From: JAMQKA01 sp031569985
GTDB lineage: Bacteria; Bacteroidota; Rhodothermia; Balneolales; Balneolaceae
DNA: 64,000 nucleotides
Assembly: GCF_031569985.1 (NCBI RefSeq)
Contig: NZ_JAMQKA010000002.1
Coordinates: 1-64,000, forward strand
Direction: 5' to 3'
The first letter of the stretch is position 1, and each line of letters begins with the position of its first letter. This document shows, piece after piece, positions 53,142 to 62,676 of the stretch. The position numbers and the translations under genes are program-made. Below the pieces are notes generated by a model. The model searched no databases, had not been told where the DNA came from, and worked only from the letters and a program-made list of their open reading frames with translations.

Positions 53142-55079
53142 TTAGTCCTCACAACAGGATTTAGCTTCTTTCACTTGTCTTGTAGAATGGTTTTTAGCAG
53201 TAAGGCTAAACTCCTTATCCGAGTACTTATTTTGTATGCGGATCGCATTGCCGATAGCAATAAGGGCCACACCGACATCAGCAAATATAGCTTCCCACAT
53301 GGTGGCCATGCCAATGGTAGCGAGCACCATTACCAAGACTTTAATCCCCAGCGCAAACCCGATGTTTTGCCATACGATGCGATGCGTAAAGTTAGCGATG
53401 TCAATAGCTAAAGGTATCTTGGAGGGCTGGTCGGTTTGAATAACCACATCAGCGGTTTCAACGGTAGCATCCGATCCAATGCCGCCCATGGCTATACCAA
53501 TGTCAGCCAGCGTAATGACTGGGGCATCATTGACCCCATCTCCGATAAATCCTACTGTTTTGGATGGGCTTAGCGCTTGCTCGACGTGGCGATATTTTTC
53601 ATCAGGCATCAGGCTTCCATATGCCCGATCTAAGCCCAGCTTTCGAGATACATGATCAACCACTTCTTGATTATCTCCGGAAAGCATCACGATTTCGTTG
53701 ACTCCATGTTTTCGAAGGCCCGCAATAGCCTGCTTACTATCCTCTTTAATCTGATCCGCAATGCTGATGGTGCCAACGTAGGTGCCATCCTCGGCCACAT
53801 GCACATAGGTATAAGGATCATCAAGGTCGGTGGAAGATATACTGATACCATGCTGTTCTAACAGATCTCCGTTTCCAACGACAACAGTTTTCCCGTTGAC
53901 TGTACCTTTCAATCCTTTGCCGGAAATTTCCTGCTGATTTTCTACGGGATGCAGCTGTTGCCCATTGGTACGGTTGAGGATCGCTTTTGCTATCGGATGG
54001 GTGGAGCCCTGTTCCAGGGAAGCGGCCAGTGTAAGCAACTCTTCTTGACTATATCCATTCACGGGATGGATATCGCGAACCTCAAAGCTGCCTTCGGTCA
54101 TCGTGCCTGTTTTGTCCATGAACAAGGTTTTCATCTTTCGCAGCTGATCAAGGAAATTCGAACCCTTAAGCAGAATGCCGTTTCGGGAGGCTGCACCGAT
54201 ACCACCGAAATAACCGAGGGGAATGGAAATAACTAATCCACACGGACAAGAGACGACAAGGAAAATAAGAGCGCGATAGAACCAATCCTGAAAGACATAG
54301 TTTTCAACTACTAAATAAGGGACGAACGTAAGAGCTACCGCCAGCCAAACGACGATGGGGGTATAGATGCTGGCAAACCTCGTCATAAACCGTTGCGTAG
54401 GAGCTTTTCGCTTGGAGGCCTCCTGGACCATCGTCAGAATGTTGGATAGCTTGGTATCTTCATAGCCGCTGGTCACTTTAATGCGGACCGGTCGATCCTG
54501 GTTGATTGAGCCGGCCCATACCTCTTCCCCGGATTCCCGACTCATGGGTTTTGACTCACCGGTCAGTGCTGCGGTATTAAAGGAAGCCTTTTCGGTAAGG
54601 AGCTCGCCATCCAGTGGTACTTTTTCGCCGGGTTTTACCTGGATGATTTCACCTGTTTCAATTTCGGAGGGATGAACGCTTTCCGTTGATCCATTGCGTT
54701 CTAGCGTAGCCGTATCCGGTTGTTGATCTATCAGGCTCTTAATGGATTGCTTTGCCCGGTTCACCGCTCCATCCTGGGCATATTCGCCTACCATGTAAAA
54801 GAGCATGACAGCCACGCCTTCTGCATATTCGCCAATGGCGAAAGCACCAACAGTGGCAATGCCCATCAGCAAGAACTCACTGAATATGGTACCCCCTTTT
54901 ATCGATTTGAATGCTTTCATCCACACAGGTCCACCCACAACGATGTAGGAAAGCCCATACAATGGCAAGTACACGTAGGGCTGACCAGCAAACGAAAACC
55001 CGTGTTCAACAATCAAGGCCGCTGCTAAAAAAAGGGCGCTGGCTACGGCATCTTTATATCTTTTTATAAATGTCATCAT
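53142..55079 (-). CDS. Heavy-metal P-type ATPase (Zn/Cd/Pb-type P1B)
   Basis: This 645-residue metal-export ATPase has no N-terminal HMA domain. It has the membrane entry site SCPCGLVISIP (about 275), phosphorylation motif DKTGTMTEG (about 317), the HP locus SLEQGSTHPIAKAI, MLSGDNQEV, GDGVNDAPVITLADIGIAM, and the C-terminal helix with WEAIFADVGVALIAI. The SPC/CPC type plus the DVGV helix is typical of ZntA/CadA-like pumps. The protein ends in CCED, a possible metal site. It is followed in the same direction by no other gene and preceded by a SpoIIAA-like gene 3 bp away. Confidence 0.93.
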   Translation of the reverse strand: MMTFIKRYKDAVASALFLAAALIVEHGFSFAGQPYVYLPLYGLSYIVVGGPVWMKAFKSIKGGTIFSEFLLMGIATVGAFAIGEYAEGVAVMLFYMVGEYAQDGAVNRAKQSIKSLIDQQPDTATLERNGSTESVHPSEIETGEIIQVKPGEKVPLDGELLTEKASFNTAALTGESKPMSRESGEEVWAGSINQDRPVRIKVTSGYEDTKLSNILTMVQEASKRKAPTQRFMTRFASIYTPIVVWLAVALTFVPYLVVENYVFQDWFYRALIFLVVSCPCGLVISIPLGYFGGIGAASRNGILLKGSNFLDQLRKMKTLFMDKTGTMTEGSFEVRDIHPVNGYSQEELLTLAASLEQGSTHPIAKAILNRTNGQQLHPVENQQEISGKGLKGTVNGKTVVVGNGDLLEQHGISISSTDLDDPYTYVHVAEDGTYVGTISIADQIKEDSKQAIAGLRKHGVNEIVMLSGDNQEVVDHVSRKLGLDRAYGSLMPDEKYRHVEQALSPSKTVGFIGDGVNDAPVITLADIGIAMGGIGSDATVETADVVIQTDQPSKIPLAIDIANFTHRIVWQNIGFALGIKVLVMVLATIGMATMWEAIFADVGVALIAIGNAIRIQNKYSDKEFSLTAKNHSTRQVKEAKSCCED

Positions 55080-55082
55080 TAA

Positions 55083-55451
55083 TCAGTTGTGATTTTGTTT
55101 GAGCCATTCCCACGCGTTCTCGGCCTTGTCAATGGGGAAGAAATGCATTTCTTCCTTGGTAATGGGATCGACAAGCTTCGTACCCCACTCTTGCCATTGT
55201 TTATCTCCCACTACCGCAATGCGATCAAAATATCCAATGTATTCGGCATCAAGCTGCAAGTCTTTCCAAAATGCTGCGGTATCCTGCCATCCCTTAAAAT
55301 CTTCCAGTATCATGATTAAATGGGGGTCATCAGATGCAGTTGCAAACTTGTTTAAATCCGGTTCGAGGTCATCCAGATCTTCTTTTGAAAGCTTGCCGGA
55401 TGCTTTGATGGTAAGAATATCGTCATCAGTATGAGCATTCACTTCAATCAT
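55083..55451 (-). CDS. SpoIIAA-like (STAS-fold) protein
   Basis: From ATG 55451 the protein has 122 residues of the PF11964 SpoIIAA-like fold: IKASGKLSKEDLDDLEPDLN, HLIMILEDFKGWQDTAAFWK, IAVVGDKQWQEWGTKLVDPI and MHFFPIDKAENAWEWL. Such proteins occur beside metal and stress genes in Bacteroidota, with no clear role. It is 3 bp upstream of the P-type ATPase start and surely co-transcribed. Confidence 0.82.
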   Translation of the reverse strand: MIEVNAHTDDDILTIKASGKLSKEDLDDLEPDLNKFATASDDPHLIMILEDFKGWQDTAAFWKDLQLDAEYIGYFDRIAVVGDKQWQEWGTKLVDPITKEEMHFFPIDKAENAWEWLKQNHN

Positions 55452-55638
55452 ATACACTACGTGTTTTCTTCGACCTTCAATTTCTACTCCCAAAATAAAT
55501 GCCGGTCGCAAAGAGTGCTTGCATCTTTATGTGAATCTTGTGCAAAATTATGCGGAAAATGAGTGTGGGACAGCGGTTATAAAGTTGTCGTGCAGTCAGC
55601 AGATCCGACAGTGGATGGATCAGCGTTAGAATATTATG

Positions 55639-55851
55639 TTAACAGCAATTTTGTTCATTCTTTTGAACAGGTGGACAGGGAATATCACCATACGAACAAA
55701 ACACACAACAGTCACCCTTGTTGGGTTTTAGTAGGTTGCCACAATTGGGGCATTCCCAAAAATACTGGCAGGAGTCGGTTGGCATAATTTCGGTTGTTGT
55801 TTCTCCGCATTCAGGGCAGGTAATCGTTGATTTTAATTGCACCTTGCTCAT
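55639..55851 (-). CDS. Cys-rich GDCC-motif zinc-ribbon-like protein
   Basis: The 70-residue protein has four Cys pairs: ITCPECGET, FWECPNCGNLL, GDCCVFCSYGDIPCPP and a final NCC. It is the GDCCVFCSYG small-protein family often found beside heavy-metal genes. Its ATG overlaps the stop of the HMA-AraC gene (ATGA), so it is made with the regulator, perhaps as a metal buffer or chaperone. Confidence 0.85.
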   Translation of the reverse strand: MSKVQLKSTITCPECGETTTEIMPTDSCQYFWECPNCGNLLKPNKGDCCVFCSYGDIPCPPVQKNEQNCC

Positions 55852-56414
55852 AGCCGATCAATTGAATTTCGTTTGTTCTCCTTGATCTCTTTAAAATGGG
55901 ACGGCGACAACCCGGTTTCTTTTTTGAACTGCCTAGAGAAATGTTGCTGGCTGCTATAGTCAAGTTCCAATGCGATCCGGCCAAGCGTCTTTTCATCATA
56001 AACGATGAGTTCTTTGGCCCGTTCAATTTTTTGCAGGATAAAGTACCGCTCGATAGACTTGCCTTCGACTCCCGAAAACAGGCGGCTAAGGTGCTGGTAG
56101 TCTTTGTGAATGTTCTCAGAGAGATAATCCGACAGGTTCTTTTCCAATGGTTCCTCTGATCGGACTTGCTGGATAATAAGCTGCTTAATCTGTTCTACGG
56201 TGCGGCTGTTTTCATCATCGATGATGTCAAAGCCATTATTGCGAATAATGGATACCAAACGCTCATAATCTTTCTTGGTAACAGCTTCGGATAGGTACAG
56301 CTCACCAAGTTCAATCTTTTGAACATCGAAGCCGGCATCGGTGAGTTTTTCCTGCAGAACTTCAGCGCAATGGCTGCACACCATGTTTTTGATATGAAAA
56401 TGTTTGTGATCCAT
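55848..56414 (-). CDS. AraC-family regulator with N-terminal HMA-like domain (paralogue 2)
   Basis: This 188-residue paralogue of the protein at 31770 has IKNMVCSHCAEVLQEKLTDA (HMA-like CxxC, residues 8-27), a linker helix, and the AraC HTH with TLGRIALELDYSSQQHFSRQ and FKKETGLSPSHF. It is probably the metal-responsive regulator of the flanking P-type ATPase and RND genes. It is followed by the GDCC gene with a 4-base overlap. Confidence 0.87.
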   Translation of the reverse strand: MDHKHFHIKNMVCSHCAEVLQEKLTDAGFDVQKIELGELYLSEAVTKKDYERLVSIIRNNGFDIIDDENSRTVEQIKQLIIQQVRSEEPLEKNLSDYLSENIHKDYQHLSRLFSGVEGKSIERYFILQKIERAKELIVYDEKTLGRIALELDYSSQQHFSRQFKKETGLSPSHFKEIKENKRNSIDRL

Positions 56415-56442
56415 AACTTAAAAGGTATGATAATTTGAGAAA

Positions 56443-56470
56443 ACTGTCACTGCGGTCAAACAGTGACAGT
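56443..56470 (-). terminator. Terminator after the PII-like gene
   Basis: ACTGTCACTG and CAGTGACAGT form a perfect 10-bp stem with an eight-base loop. The minus strand then reads TTTTCTC, 26 bases past the PII-like stop. Confidence 0.75.
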
Positions 56471-56495
56471 CTCGGGGATAGTGATGGGACGTTGG

Positions 56496-56816
56496 TTATC
56501 GTATGACATCGTTATCGGTTTCCCCCGTGCGGATTCGTACAGCTTGTTCTACGTTGGATACAAATATCTTTCCGTCTCCGTAGTTTCCGGTGTGCCCCTT
56601 TTCAACGATCACCGAAATTATTTCATCAACTCTATTTGTGGGTACGACAGTTTCCAGCTTAATGCGTTGGACCAGTTGAGCCGCTTCTTTTTCTTGGGCA
56701 TGTCCCCAACCGCGCACGTCACTGAGCGTGATGCCGGGGGCATTCTCAAGGTTTTCAAGGGCATCAATAACATAATCGATCATGTTGGTTCGAATAAAAG
56801 CTTTGATCTCTTTCAT
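56496..56816 (-). CDS. PII-like signalling protein of metal-efflux operon
   Basis: This 106-residue protein has a GlnB-type fold: MKEIKAFIRTNMIDYVIDAL, GITLSDVRGWGH with a short T-loop, ETVVPTNRVDEIISVIVEKG and GKIFVSNVEQAVRIRTGE. It lacks the Tyr-containing GlnB T-loop. PII relatives of this kind sit next to CusA/CzcA pumps and are thought to sense metal or nucleotide state. It follows the RND gene (56874) on the same strand. Confidence 0.85.
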   Translation of the reverse strand: MKEIKAFIRTNMIDYVIDALENLENAPGITLSDVRGWGHAQEKEAAQLVQRIKLETVVPTNRVDEIISVIVEKGHTGNYGDGKIFVSNVEQAVRIRTGETDNDVIR

Positions 56817-56833
56817 AATAATCTTGGTTTAGA

Positions 56834-56860
56834 CTTGGCCAGTTTCAAAAACTGGCCAAG
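56834..56860 (-). terminator. Hairpin between the RND gene and the PII gene
   Basis: CTTGGCCAGTTT and AAACTGGCCAAG form a 12-bp stem with a three-base loop. There is no long T-run, so it may attenuate transcription into the PII-like gene or stabilise the mRNA end. Confidence 0.6.
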
Positions 56861-56873
56861 TTGTATTAGAAAT

Positions 56874-59800
56874 TTACAGTTCGGCGTGGGTGACTGGTTC
56901 GGCAAACCACTTGTAGATGGTCGGCAGTACGACCAGCGTAAGCAGCGTGGAGGTAAACAGTCCCCCTACAACCACAGCTGCCAGCGGACGCTGAACGTTG
57001 GAGCCGATATCATTGGCCAGCAATAGTGGCAACAGTCCGAGGCCGGTGGTTAGCGCAGTCATCAGTACGGGACGCAAACGTAACAGTGAAGCCTGTACGA
57101 CTGACTTCTCGGTGGACATTCCTTCCTCCCGCAGCTGATTGATGTAGGATACAATGACCAGCCCGTTGAGTACCGCAATTCCGAAGATCGCGATAAACCC
57201 TACCGCTGCCGGTACCGAGAGGTACAGTCCGGATATCCAGAGGGCAAAGATCCCCCCGATGGTAGCAAAGGGAATGTTTAGAAAGATGAGCACGGCATAG
57301 CGCCAGCTGCCAAAGGTGGAAAACAGCATAAAGAAGATCAGTCCCAGGGTAATGGGAACCACGACCATCAGCCGGTTCATCGCACGCCGTTGGTTTTCAA
57401 ACTGTCCGCCGTATTCGGTAAAGTATCCGGCCGGTAGATCTACTTGCTCTTCGACTTTTTGGCTGATCTCGTTCACGACACTACCCATATCTCGACCGCG
57501 TACGTTCAGTTGCACGTATGTACGTCGACTGGCTTTGTTGCGGGATATTTGTTTGGGACCGGTAAAGACCTCCACATCTGCAATCTGGGAGAGCGGTACC
57601 AGGGAACCTTTAGCCGTGCGCACGGGCAACTCCCGAACTTGTTCAATGCGTTTGCGCTGGTTCTCCTGTAGGCGCACGAAGATATCGAAGCGGCGAATGC
57701 CCTCGAATACCTGCCCGGCAACCGAGCCGCCAATACCGGTTTCTACGGTATTCAGAAAGTCATCGATACTGATGCCCAGTCGGGCCAGCTGCCCGCGATC
57801 AGGTCGTACCAGGATTTGCGGTTTGCCACCCTGCTGCTGGGCGCGGACATCCACCGCTCCTTCTACGCTTTTGGCGACCTCGGCAATCTCTTGGGCCTTT
57901 TGAGCCAGGGTATCCAGATCATCACCATACAAGCTGGCAACGACCTGGGCGCGAACGCCGCTGAGTAGCTCATCCGTACGAAGCTGGATAGGCTGAGAAA
58001 AGTTGGAAGCCACGCCCGGGAGATCTTCATTCAGTTTTTCAGCCATGGCCGACTGTAGTTCTTCATAGCTACGTCCTGCTTCCCACTCATCAAGTGGTTT
58101 AAGGTTTACTACATTGAACACCACATTTACCGGCTCGGGATCGCCGCCTACTTCGGCACGTCCCACGCGGGAATAGATCCCCTGCACTTCGGGAAAGGTT
58201 TGCATCGACTCCTGAATACGCTTCGTGTATTCCTTGGTGGTTGGGAGGTTAGCGCCCGGAGGCAGTACAGAGCGTACTGCAAAGGTCCCTTCTCGCAAGG
58301 TCGGCTGAAATTCGGTTCCCAGGAATGGGAATACCGCCATGCTTGCGGCAAACAGCACCAAGGCTCCACCAAAGACCATCTTGGGGAATTTCGTGGCTTT
58401 TTCAATTAGCGGACGGCTGAACCCTTTCACCTTGCGGACCAACCACGGCTCTTTGTCCATCCCTTTATCCGGCAGGATAAAACTGGAAATGACCGGAATG
58501 TAGGTCAAGGCCAGAAAGATGGCTCCGGCCAAGGCAAAGGTAATGGTGTAAGCCAGTGGCTTAAACATTTTACCCTCGACGCCTTCCAGCGAAAAGAGGG
58601 GAATAAATACGATGATAATAATGCTAGTCGCAAAGATCACCGGACGTATCACTTCCCGAGCTGCTTCGCCTACCACCCGCACCAGGGATACGTTTTCGGT
58701 ATCTCGTTCTTCCAACAGGCGGTAGGTGTTTTCCACGATCACGGTGGCACTGTCCCCGATCATACCAATGCTGATCGCCAAGCCCCCCAGACTCATCAAG
58801 TTCGCCGAAATGCCCATGAGGTTCATCCCAATGAAGGCGATGAGAAAGGCAATAGGAACGGTGGATATAATGATAAGCGTCGAGCGAAGGTCCCCCATAA
58901 AAAAGTAGAGAATGACCAGCACGAGAATGGCCCCGATGTACAGGGCATTGCTGACTGTACCCACGGCTTTACTAACGAGCTGTCCTTGCGAGTAAAACGG
59001 CTTCATAACCATACCGTCGGGCAGAGCTTTGTTAATGGCATCAATCTTCTGATCCACTTGGGCCAGCAAGTCTTGGGTATTAGTGCCAATGAGCTTGAGC
59101 ACAAAGCCCCCAACCGATTCCTCTTGGTCTTTAATAAGAGTGCCCCGTTTAATCTCGGAGCCGAATTCCACCTTGGCGACATCCTTGACATAAATGGGTG
59201 TGCCACCAGAGTTTTTTACAATAATGTTTCGGATATCCTGTAGGCCTTCTTTGTCTGGATTAATCCAACCATAGCCCCTGACGAGATACTCTTCGCCGCC
59301 TCGTTCCAAAAAGGAAGCACCTACATTGCGGTTGTTGCTGTTGATGGCTTTTTCCAGATCCTCCAGGGTAAGCCCGCGTGAAATCAATGCGTTCATATTG
59401 GCATTGACCTGGAACTGTCGGACATCGCCACCCAAAGAAAGCACACCGGTAACCCCGGGCACAGTTCGCAGCTGGGGTTTTACGATCCAGTCCTGGGCGG
59501 TGCGAAGCTCCATCAGGGAATGGTTGGCGGTATCGGTGTTGGTTACTTCGTACATCATGATGGTCCCAAGTCCCGTAGTAATGGGACCCAGTTGCGGTTG
59601 TCCCAGCCCATCGGGGATAGATTCCTTTGCTTTGGAGAGTCGTTCCATGACCAGCCGACGGGCAAAATAGATGTCGGTGCCGTCTTCGAAGTATATATTT
59701 ACGCGCGAAAGCCCGAAGATGGAGGTACTCTGCACGCGATCCAGCTTAGGCAGCCCATACATCGAGATTTCAATAGGATAGCTGATCTGCGTCTCAACAT

Positions 59801-59978
59801 CCACCGGGGAAAGACCGGGGCTGGACGTAAACACCTGCACCATGGTGGGCGATACGTCCGGGAAGGAGTCGATAGGGACATCCTCAAAAGAGAAGTATCC
59901 ATAGACGCCAACGGCCGCCACCAGAATGAGGATCGTCAAACGATTCTTTAATACTTTGTCAATTATTTGTTGAAGCAT
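56874..59978 (-). CDS. Heavy-metal efflux RND transporter, CzcA/CusA family
   Basis: The 1034-residue inner-membrane RND pump is of normal length. Features are VPIDSFPDVSPTMVQVFTSS with SPGLSPVDVETQISYPIE (HME-RND N-terminus), FGLSRVNIYFEDGTDIYFAR, LILVVILYFFMGDLRSTLII, GGLAISIGMIGDSATVIVEN (TM4), GTEFQPTLREGTFAVRSVLP (the Czc-type IPxxDEG equivalent reads LREGT) and the C-terminal GFIAIFGIAVLNGLVIVSYI. It works with the adaptor (60018) and outer-membrane channel (61306) as a tripartite metal pump. The metal cannot be fixed; the P1B-type ATPase nearby suggests Zn/Cd/Co. Confidence 0.95.
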   Translation of the reverse strand: MLQQIIDKVLKNRLTILILVAAVGVYGYFSFEDVPIDSFPDVSPTMVQVFTSSPGLSPVDVETQISYPIEISMYGLPKLDRVQSTSIFGLSRVNIYFEDGTDIYFARRLVMERLSKAKESIPDGLGQPQLGPITTGLGTIMMYEVTNTDTANHSLMELRTAQDWIVKPQLRTVPGVTGVLSLGGDVRQFQVNANMNALISRGLTLEDLEKAINSNNRNVGASFLERGGEEYLVRGYGWINPDKEGLQDIRNIIVKNSGGTPIYVKDVAKVEFGSEIKRGTLIKDQEESVGGFVLKLIGTNTQDLLAQVDQKIDAINKALPDGMVMKPFYSQGQLVSKAVGTVSNALYIGAILVLVILYFFMGDLRSTLIIISTVPIAFLIAFIGMNLMGISANLMSLGGLAISIGMIGDSATVIVENTYRLLEERDTENVSLVRVVGEAAREVIRPVIFATSIIIIVFIPLFSLEGVEGKMFKPLAYTITFALAGAIFLALTYIPVISSFILPDKGMDKEPWLVRKVKGFSRPLIEKATKFPKMVFGGALVLFAASMAVFPFLGTEFQPTLREGTFAVRSVLPPGANLPTTKEYTKRIQESMQTFPEVQGIYSRVGRAEVGGDPEPVNVVFNVVNLKPLDEWEAGRSYEELQSAMAEKLNEDLPGVASNFSQPIQLRTDELLSGVRAQVVASLYGDDLDTLAQKAQEIAEVAKSVEGAVDVRAQQQGGKPQILVRPDRGQLARLGISIDDFLNTVETGIGGSVAGQVFEGIRRFDIFVRLQENQRKRIEQVRELPVRTAKGSLVPLSQIADVEVFTGPKQISRNKASRRTYVQLNVRGRDMGSVVNEISQKVEEQVDLPAGYFTEYGGQFENQRRAMNRLMVVVPITLGLIFFMLFSTFGSWRYAVLIFLNIPFATIGGIFALWISGLYLSVPAAVGFIAIFGIAVLNGLVIVSYINQLREEGMSTEKSVVQASLLRLRPVLMTALTTGLGLLPLLLANDIGSNVQRPLAAVVVGGLFTSTLLTLVVLPTIYKWFAEPVTHAEL

Positions 59979-60017
59979 AAGTCTGTCATTTAAGAAATTC
60001 GATATTGCAACGAGCAG

Positions 60018-61277
60018 TTAATGTCCGTGGGATGCGCTTCGTCCCTGAGCGGTAAGGGCTGATTTCAGGTCAAAAGCTCCGGCAATGACGGCTTGTTGGC
60101 CGGGCTTCAGGCCCGATGCAATTTCCACATAGCCCTCATTTTCACTGCCCAGCATAACCTCGACAGGCTTGTAGCTGCCGTCCTCGTTGCCGGGGACAAA
60201 GACCACTTGCTCACCCTCAATCGTTTGTACCGCATCAATGGGAATCATGGCAACGTTCCGTTCTTTCCCTGTTGATATGCGAGCGGTACCGAACATTCCG
60301 GCCCGTAGCTTTCGGTTCGGGTTTTCAACAACCGCGCGAACCGGCATGGTTCGCGTCTGTATTTCCAGGCTATATGAAACCCAGTCTGTCTTCCCCTCAA
60401 AGGTCTCTCCAGGGATGCTTCTAACCGAGAGGCTTACTTGTTGGCCTTTGTCCAGATACCGGATATCCTGCTCGTAGGCATCGATCATCACCCACATTTT
60501 GGAGAGGTTCGCTACGTGGATGGGCGTCTCACTAGGGCTGATGGTTTGTCCGGGCGAAATATCCCGCTCTTGAATAACCCCGTCGAGCGGACTTGTCAGA
60601 TAAAAGTGGGATAAGGGCTGATCGGTGCCCGCCTCAATATTTTTAATGTCGTTTTGCGACAACCCGTAAAGGCGTAACGCTTCCGCCGCAGAATTCAGTT
60701 CGGCTTTGGCCTCTTGGTAGTTAGCTTCGGCATCCAGCAGCTCGGCTTGAGAGGATATTTCCTGGTCATACAGCGACTGCTCGCGTTTGTAGCGTGCCTG
60801 CTCGGCTTTAAGCCGGGCCCGAAGTCGAATGTATTCAGCTTTGGCTTTTCCCAGGCCCACGCTGCTCATGAGTGCAATGGGCTCGTCCTTTTGGACTCGT
60901 TCTCCCAAGTCCTTTATGACTTTCACAACCTTTGCTTCGATCCGGGGACCAACTTTGGCAATTTGATCCAGATCGTATCCGACGCTGGCGGGACGTGAAA
61001 TGGTTGAGGAAGCACTTCCCTCGGACAGCGTTTCCACCTTGATGCCGAGGTTACCTTCTTGCTGCTCAGTAAGATGCACTTCACGGGCATGCTGTCCGGA
61101 TTCTTCATTGTGTTGTCCACCTTCCTCAGTATGCTGCTCGGTTTCTTCGCTGTGTTGCGATTCGGGTTGATGTTGCTGGGTTTGCGTGTTGGCTTGGGAA
61201 TTAGAATTAGATCCACAGCCTGTCAAAAGACTTCCTAATAGAAGTCCGGTAAGTGTTAATACAGTTAGATTCTTCAT
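60018..61277 (-). CDS. RND periplasmic adaptor (CzcB/CusB-type) with His-rich leader
   Basis: The 419-residue adaptor is a lipoprotein (lipobox LLTGC, Cys21) followed by a low-complexity His/Glu-rich stretch (about 30-68: repeats of EQHTEE, GQHNEES, GQHAREVH), which is suited to bind Zn, Ni or Co. The adaptor proper then has the hairpin with RVQKDEPIALMSSVGLGKAK, lipoyl and beta-barrel parts (SPLDGVIQERDISPGQTISP, ANLSKMWVMIDAYEQDI) and the C-terminal GLKPGQQAVIAGAFDLKS. It lies 39 bp upstream of the RND gene. Confidence 0.94.
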   Translation of the reverse strand: MKNLTVLTLTGLLLGSLLTGCGSNSNSQANTQTQQHQPESQHSEETEQHTEEGGQHNEESGQHAREVHLTEQQEGNLGIKVETLSEGSASSTISRPASVGYDLDQIAKVGPRIEAKVVKVIKDLGERVQKDEPIALMSSVGLGKAKAEYIRLRARLKAEQARYKREQSLYDQEISSQAELLDAEANYQEAKAELNSAAEALRLYGLSQNDIKNIEAGTDQPLSHFYLTSPLDGVIQERDISPGQTISPSETPIHVANLSKMWVMIDAYEQDIRYLDKGQQVSLSVRSIPGETFEGKTDWVSYSLEIQTRTMPVRAVVENPNRKLRAGMFGTARISTGKERNVAMIPIDAVQTIEGEQVVFVPGNEDGSYKPVEVMLGSENEGYVEIASGLKPGQQAVIAGAFDLKSALTAQGRSASHGH

Positions 61278-61305
61278 GGTTGGTGATTCTGTATTCGTTC
61301 AAAAA

Positions 61306-62676
61306 TTAGTTTGCAGAAATTTCAGAGAGAGGCGTGCCGATGAGGCGTTCTACTTCGGCTACGGCCCGATTGTATTCGGCCAGGGCCTGGATGTAGCGGG
61401 TGCGCGTCGAAAAAAGCGTGCGTTGAGCATCCAGTACTTCCAGGTAATCAAACTTGCCCTGTCGGTAACCGGTTTGGGCCGCCTCAAAAGCTGTTTTAGC
61501 TCCGGGTAGTACCTGTTCTTGCAGCTGGTTGACTTCATGGGTAGCTGCATCCAGTCGGTTGTATGCCGTTTGCAAGGCCTTGTAGGTTTGGGTGACGGCC
61601 GCTTCCCGTTGGGTCTGCACGCGACTGAGCTCATACTTCGCCGCCTTGATATTCCCCTGGTTGCGATCAAAGAAAGGCAGTGGGATAGATACGCCTACAA
61701 TAGCAGCGCTGGCACCTAAATCCTCCGCACGTTTGTATCCGCCGCTCACAGTGATGTTGGGAATGCCTTTTGCCTGTTCAAGATCAAGAGCAGATTCGCG
61801 CTGCTGCAGTTCGGTAGCCCACCGTGCCACATCCGGATTTCGCTGAATATAGGCTTGCACCTTGGCATACTCGGGAATAGCCGAAGGCATACTCAGCTCA
61901 CCTTTTAACTGCTTGAACTTTGGTTGCTCGCTTCCCCAGTAGGCAGCCAGTGAACTACGAGCGGACTCCCATTGGTTGCGAGCATTTTCCAAGTCAATTT
62001 TTGCGCGGGAAAGCTCAACCTGCGCTTTGGTCTGCGCCAGCTTGGAGACTTTACCGGCCTTCACCTGGGCAGAGATAGAGTTGTACAGGTTTTGCGCCAC
62101 ATCAACCAGCTCTTTTTGCTGCTGCCACTGGCGCTGAGCTTCCAGTGCTGAGATATAAGCTTTGGTCACGCCGGTCAGCACATCCAGCCGTTGGGCTTCA
62201 TAATCCCATCCGGCCAGTTCTTTGGTGGCACCGGCCAATCGTTTACGCTTGAGACGGTCAGCACCCAGCAGGATTTTCTGTCCCAATTTGACGGTCACTT
62301 CTCGGCCGCCGTAGCCTTCAAAGGGACCTGTCCCGCCAAAGTTTTCCATTTCGGCATTGAGCTGCGGGTTGGGAAGCAGCGAAGCCTGAATGCGTTCGGC
62401 TTCCTTCACGCGCACCTTCCAACCGTAGCTTTGCAGTCGAGGATTTTCGAGCAGGGCTTTGGATAGTGCATCTGAGAAGGTCAGCGTATCCGAAATGGTG
62501 ACCTTGGTTGCAGTATCCTGCGGGTTCACATTCTGATTTAAGGCGGGAGACGTATCGTAGGTTTGGTCTCCCAGCGTGCTTTCTGAAGGTGCTTCGATAA
62601 CGGTTTCTTCTGTGGCACATCCGGCAGCAAGCACGAGCATGCCGAGAGCCAGTAGTAGTGGTTTTAATAATTTCAT
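61306..62676 (-). CDS. TolC-like outer-membrane factor (CzcC-type)
   Basis: This 456-residue outer-membrane efflux protein has a lipobox (VLAAGC, Cys20) and two OEP repeats: LTFSDALSKALLENPRLQ with ASLLPNPQLNAEMENFGGTG, and GIPNITVSGGYKRAEDLGAS with VGVSIPLPFFDRNQGNIKAA. The long helix segments contain AEYNRAVAEVERLIGTPL near the end. It is the CzcC/CusC partner, 28 bp upstream of the adaptor gene. Confidence 0.93.
   Translation of the reverse strand: MKLLKPLLLALGMLVLAAGCATEETVIEAPSESTLGDQTYDTSPALNQNVNPQDTATKVTISDTLTFSDALSKALLENPRLQSYGWKVRVKEAERIQASLLPNPQLNAEMENFGGTGPFEGYGGREVTVKLGQKILLGADRLKRKRLAGATKELAGWDYEAQRLDVLTGVTKAYISALEAQRQWQQQKELVDVAQNLYNSISAQVKAGKVSKLAQTKAQVELSRAKIDLENARNQWESARSSLAAYWGSEQPKFKQLKGELSMPSAIPEYAKVQAYIQRNPDVARWATELQQRESALDLEQAKGIPNITVSGGYKRAEDLGASAAIVGVSIPLPFFDRNQGNIKAAKYELSRVQTQREAAVTQTYKALQTAYNRLDAATHEVNQLQEQVLPGAKTAFEAAQTGYRQGKFDYLEVLDAQRTLFSTRTRYIQALAEYNRAVAEVERLIGTPLSEISAN

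Noticed and set aside
56496..56816. CutA-type divalent cation tolerance protein
   Set aside because: The size and the metal context are similar, but the sequence pattern (DVRGWGH, KIFVSNVEQAVRIRTGE) is of the PII family.
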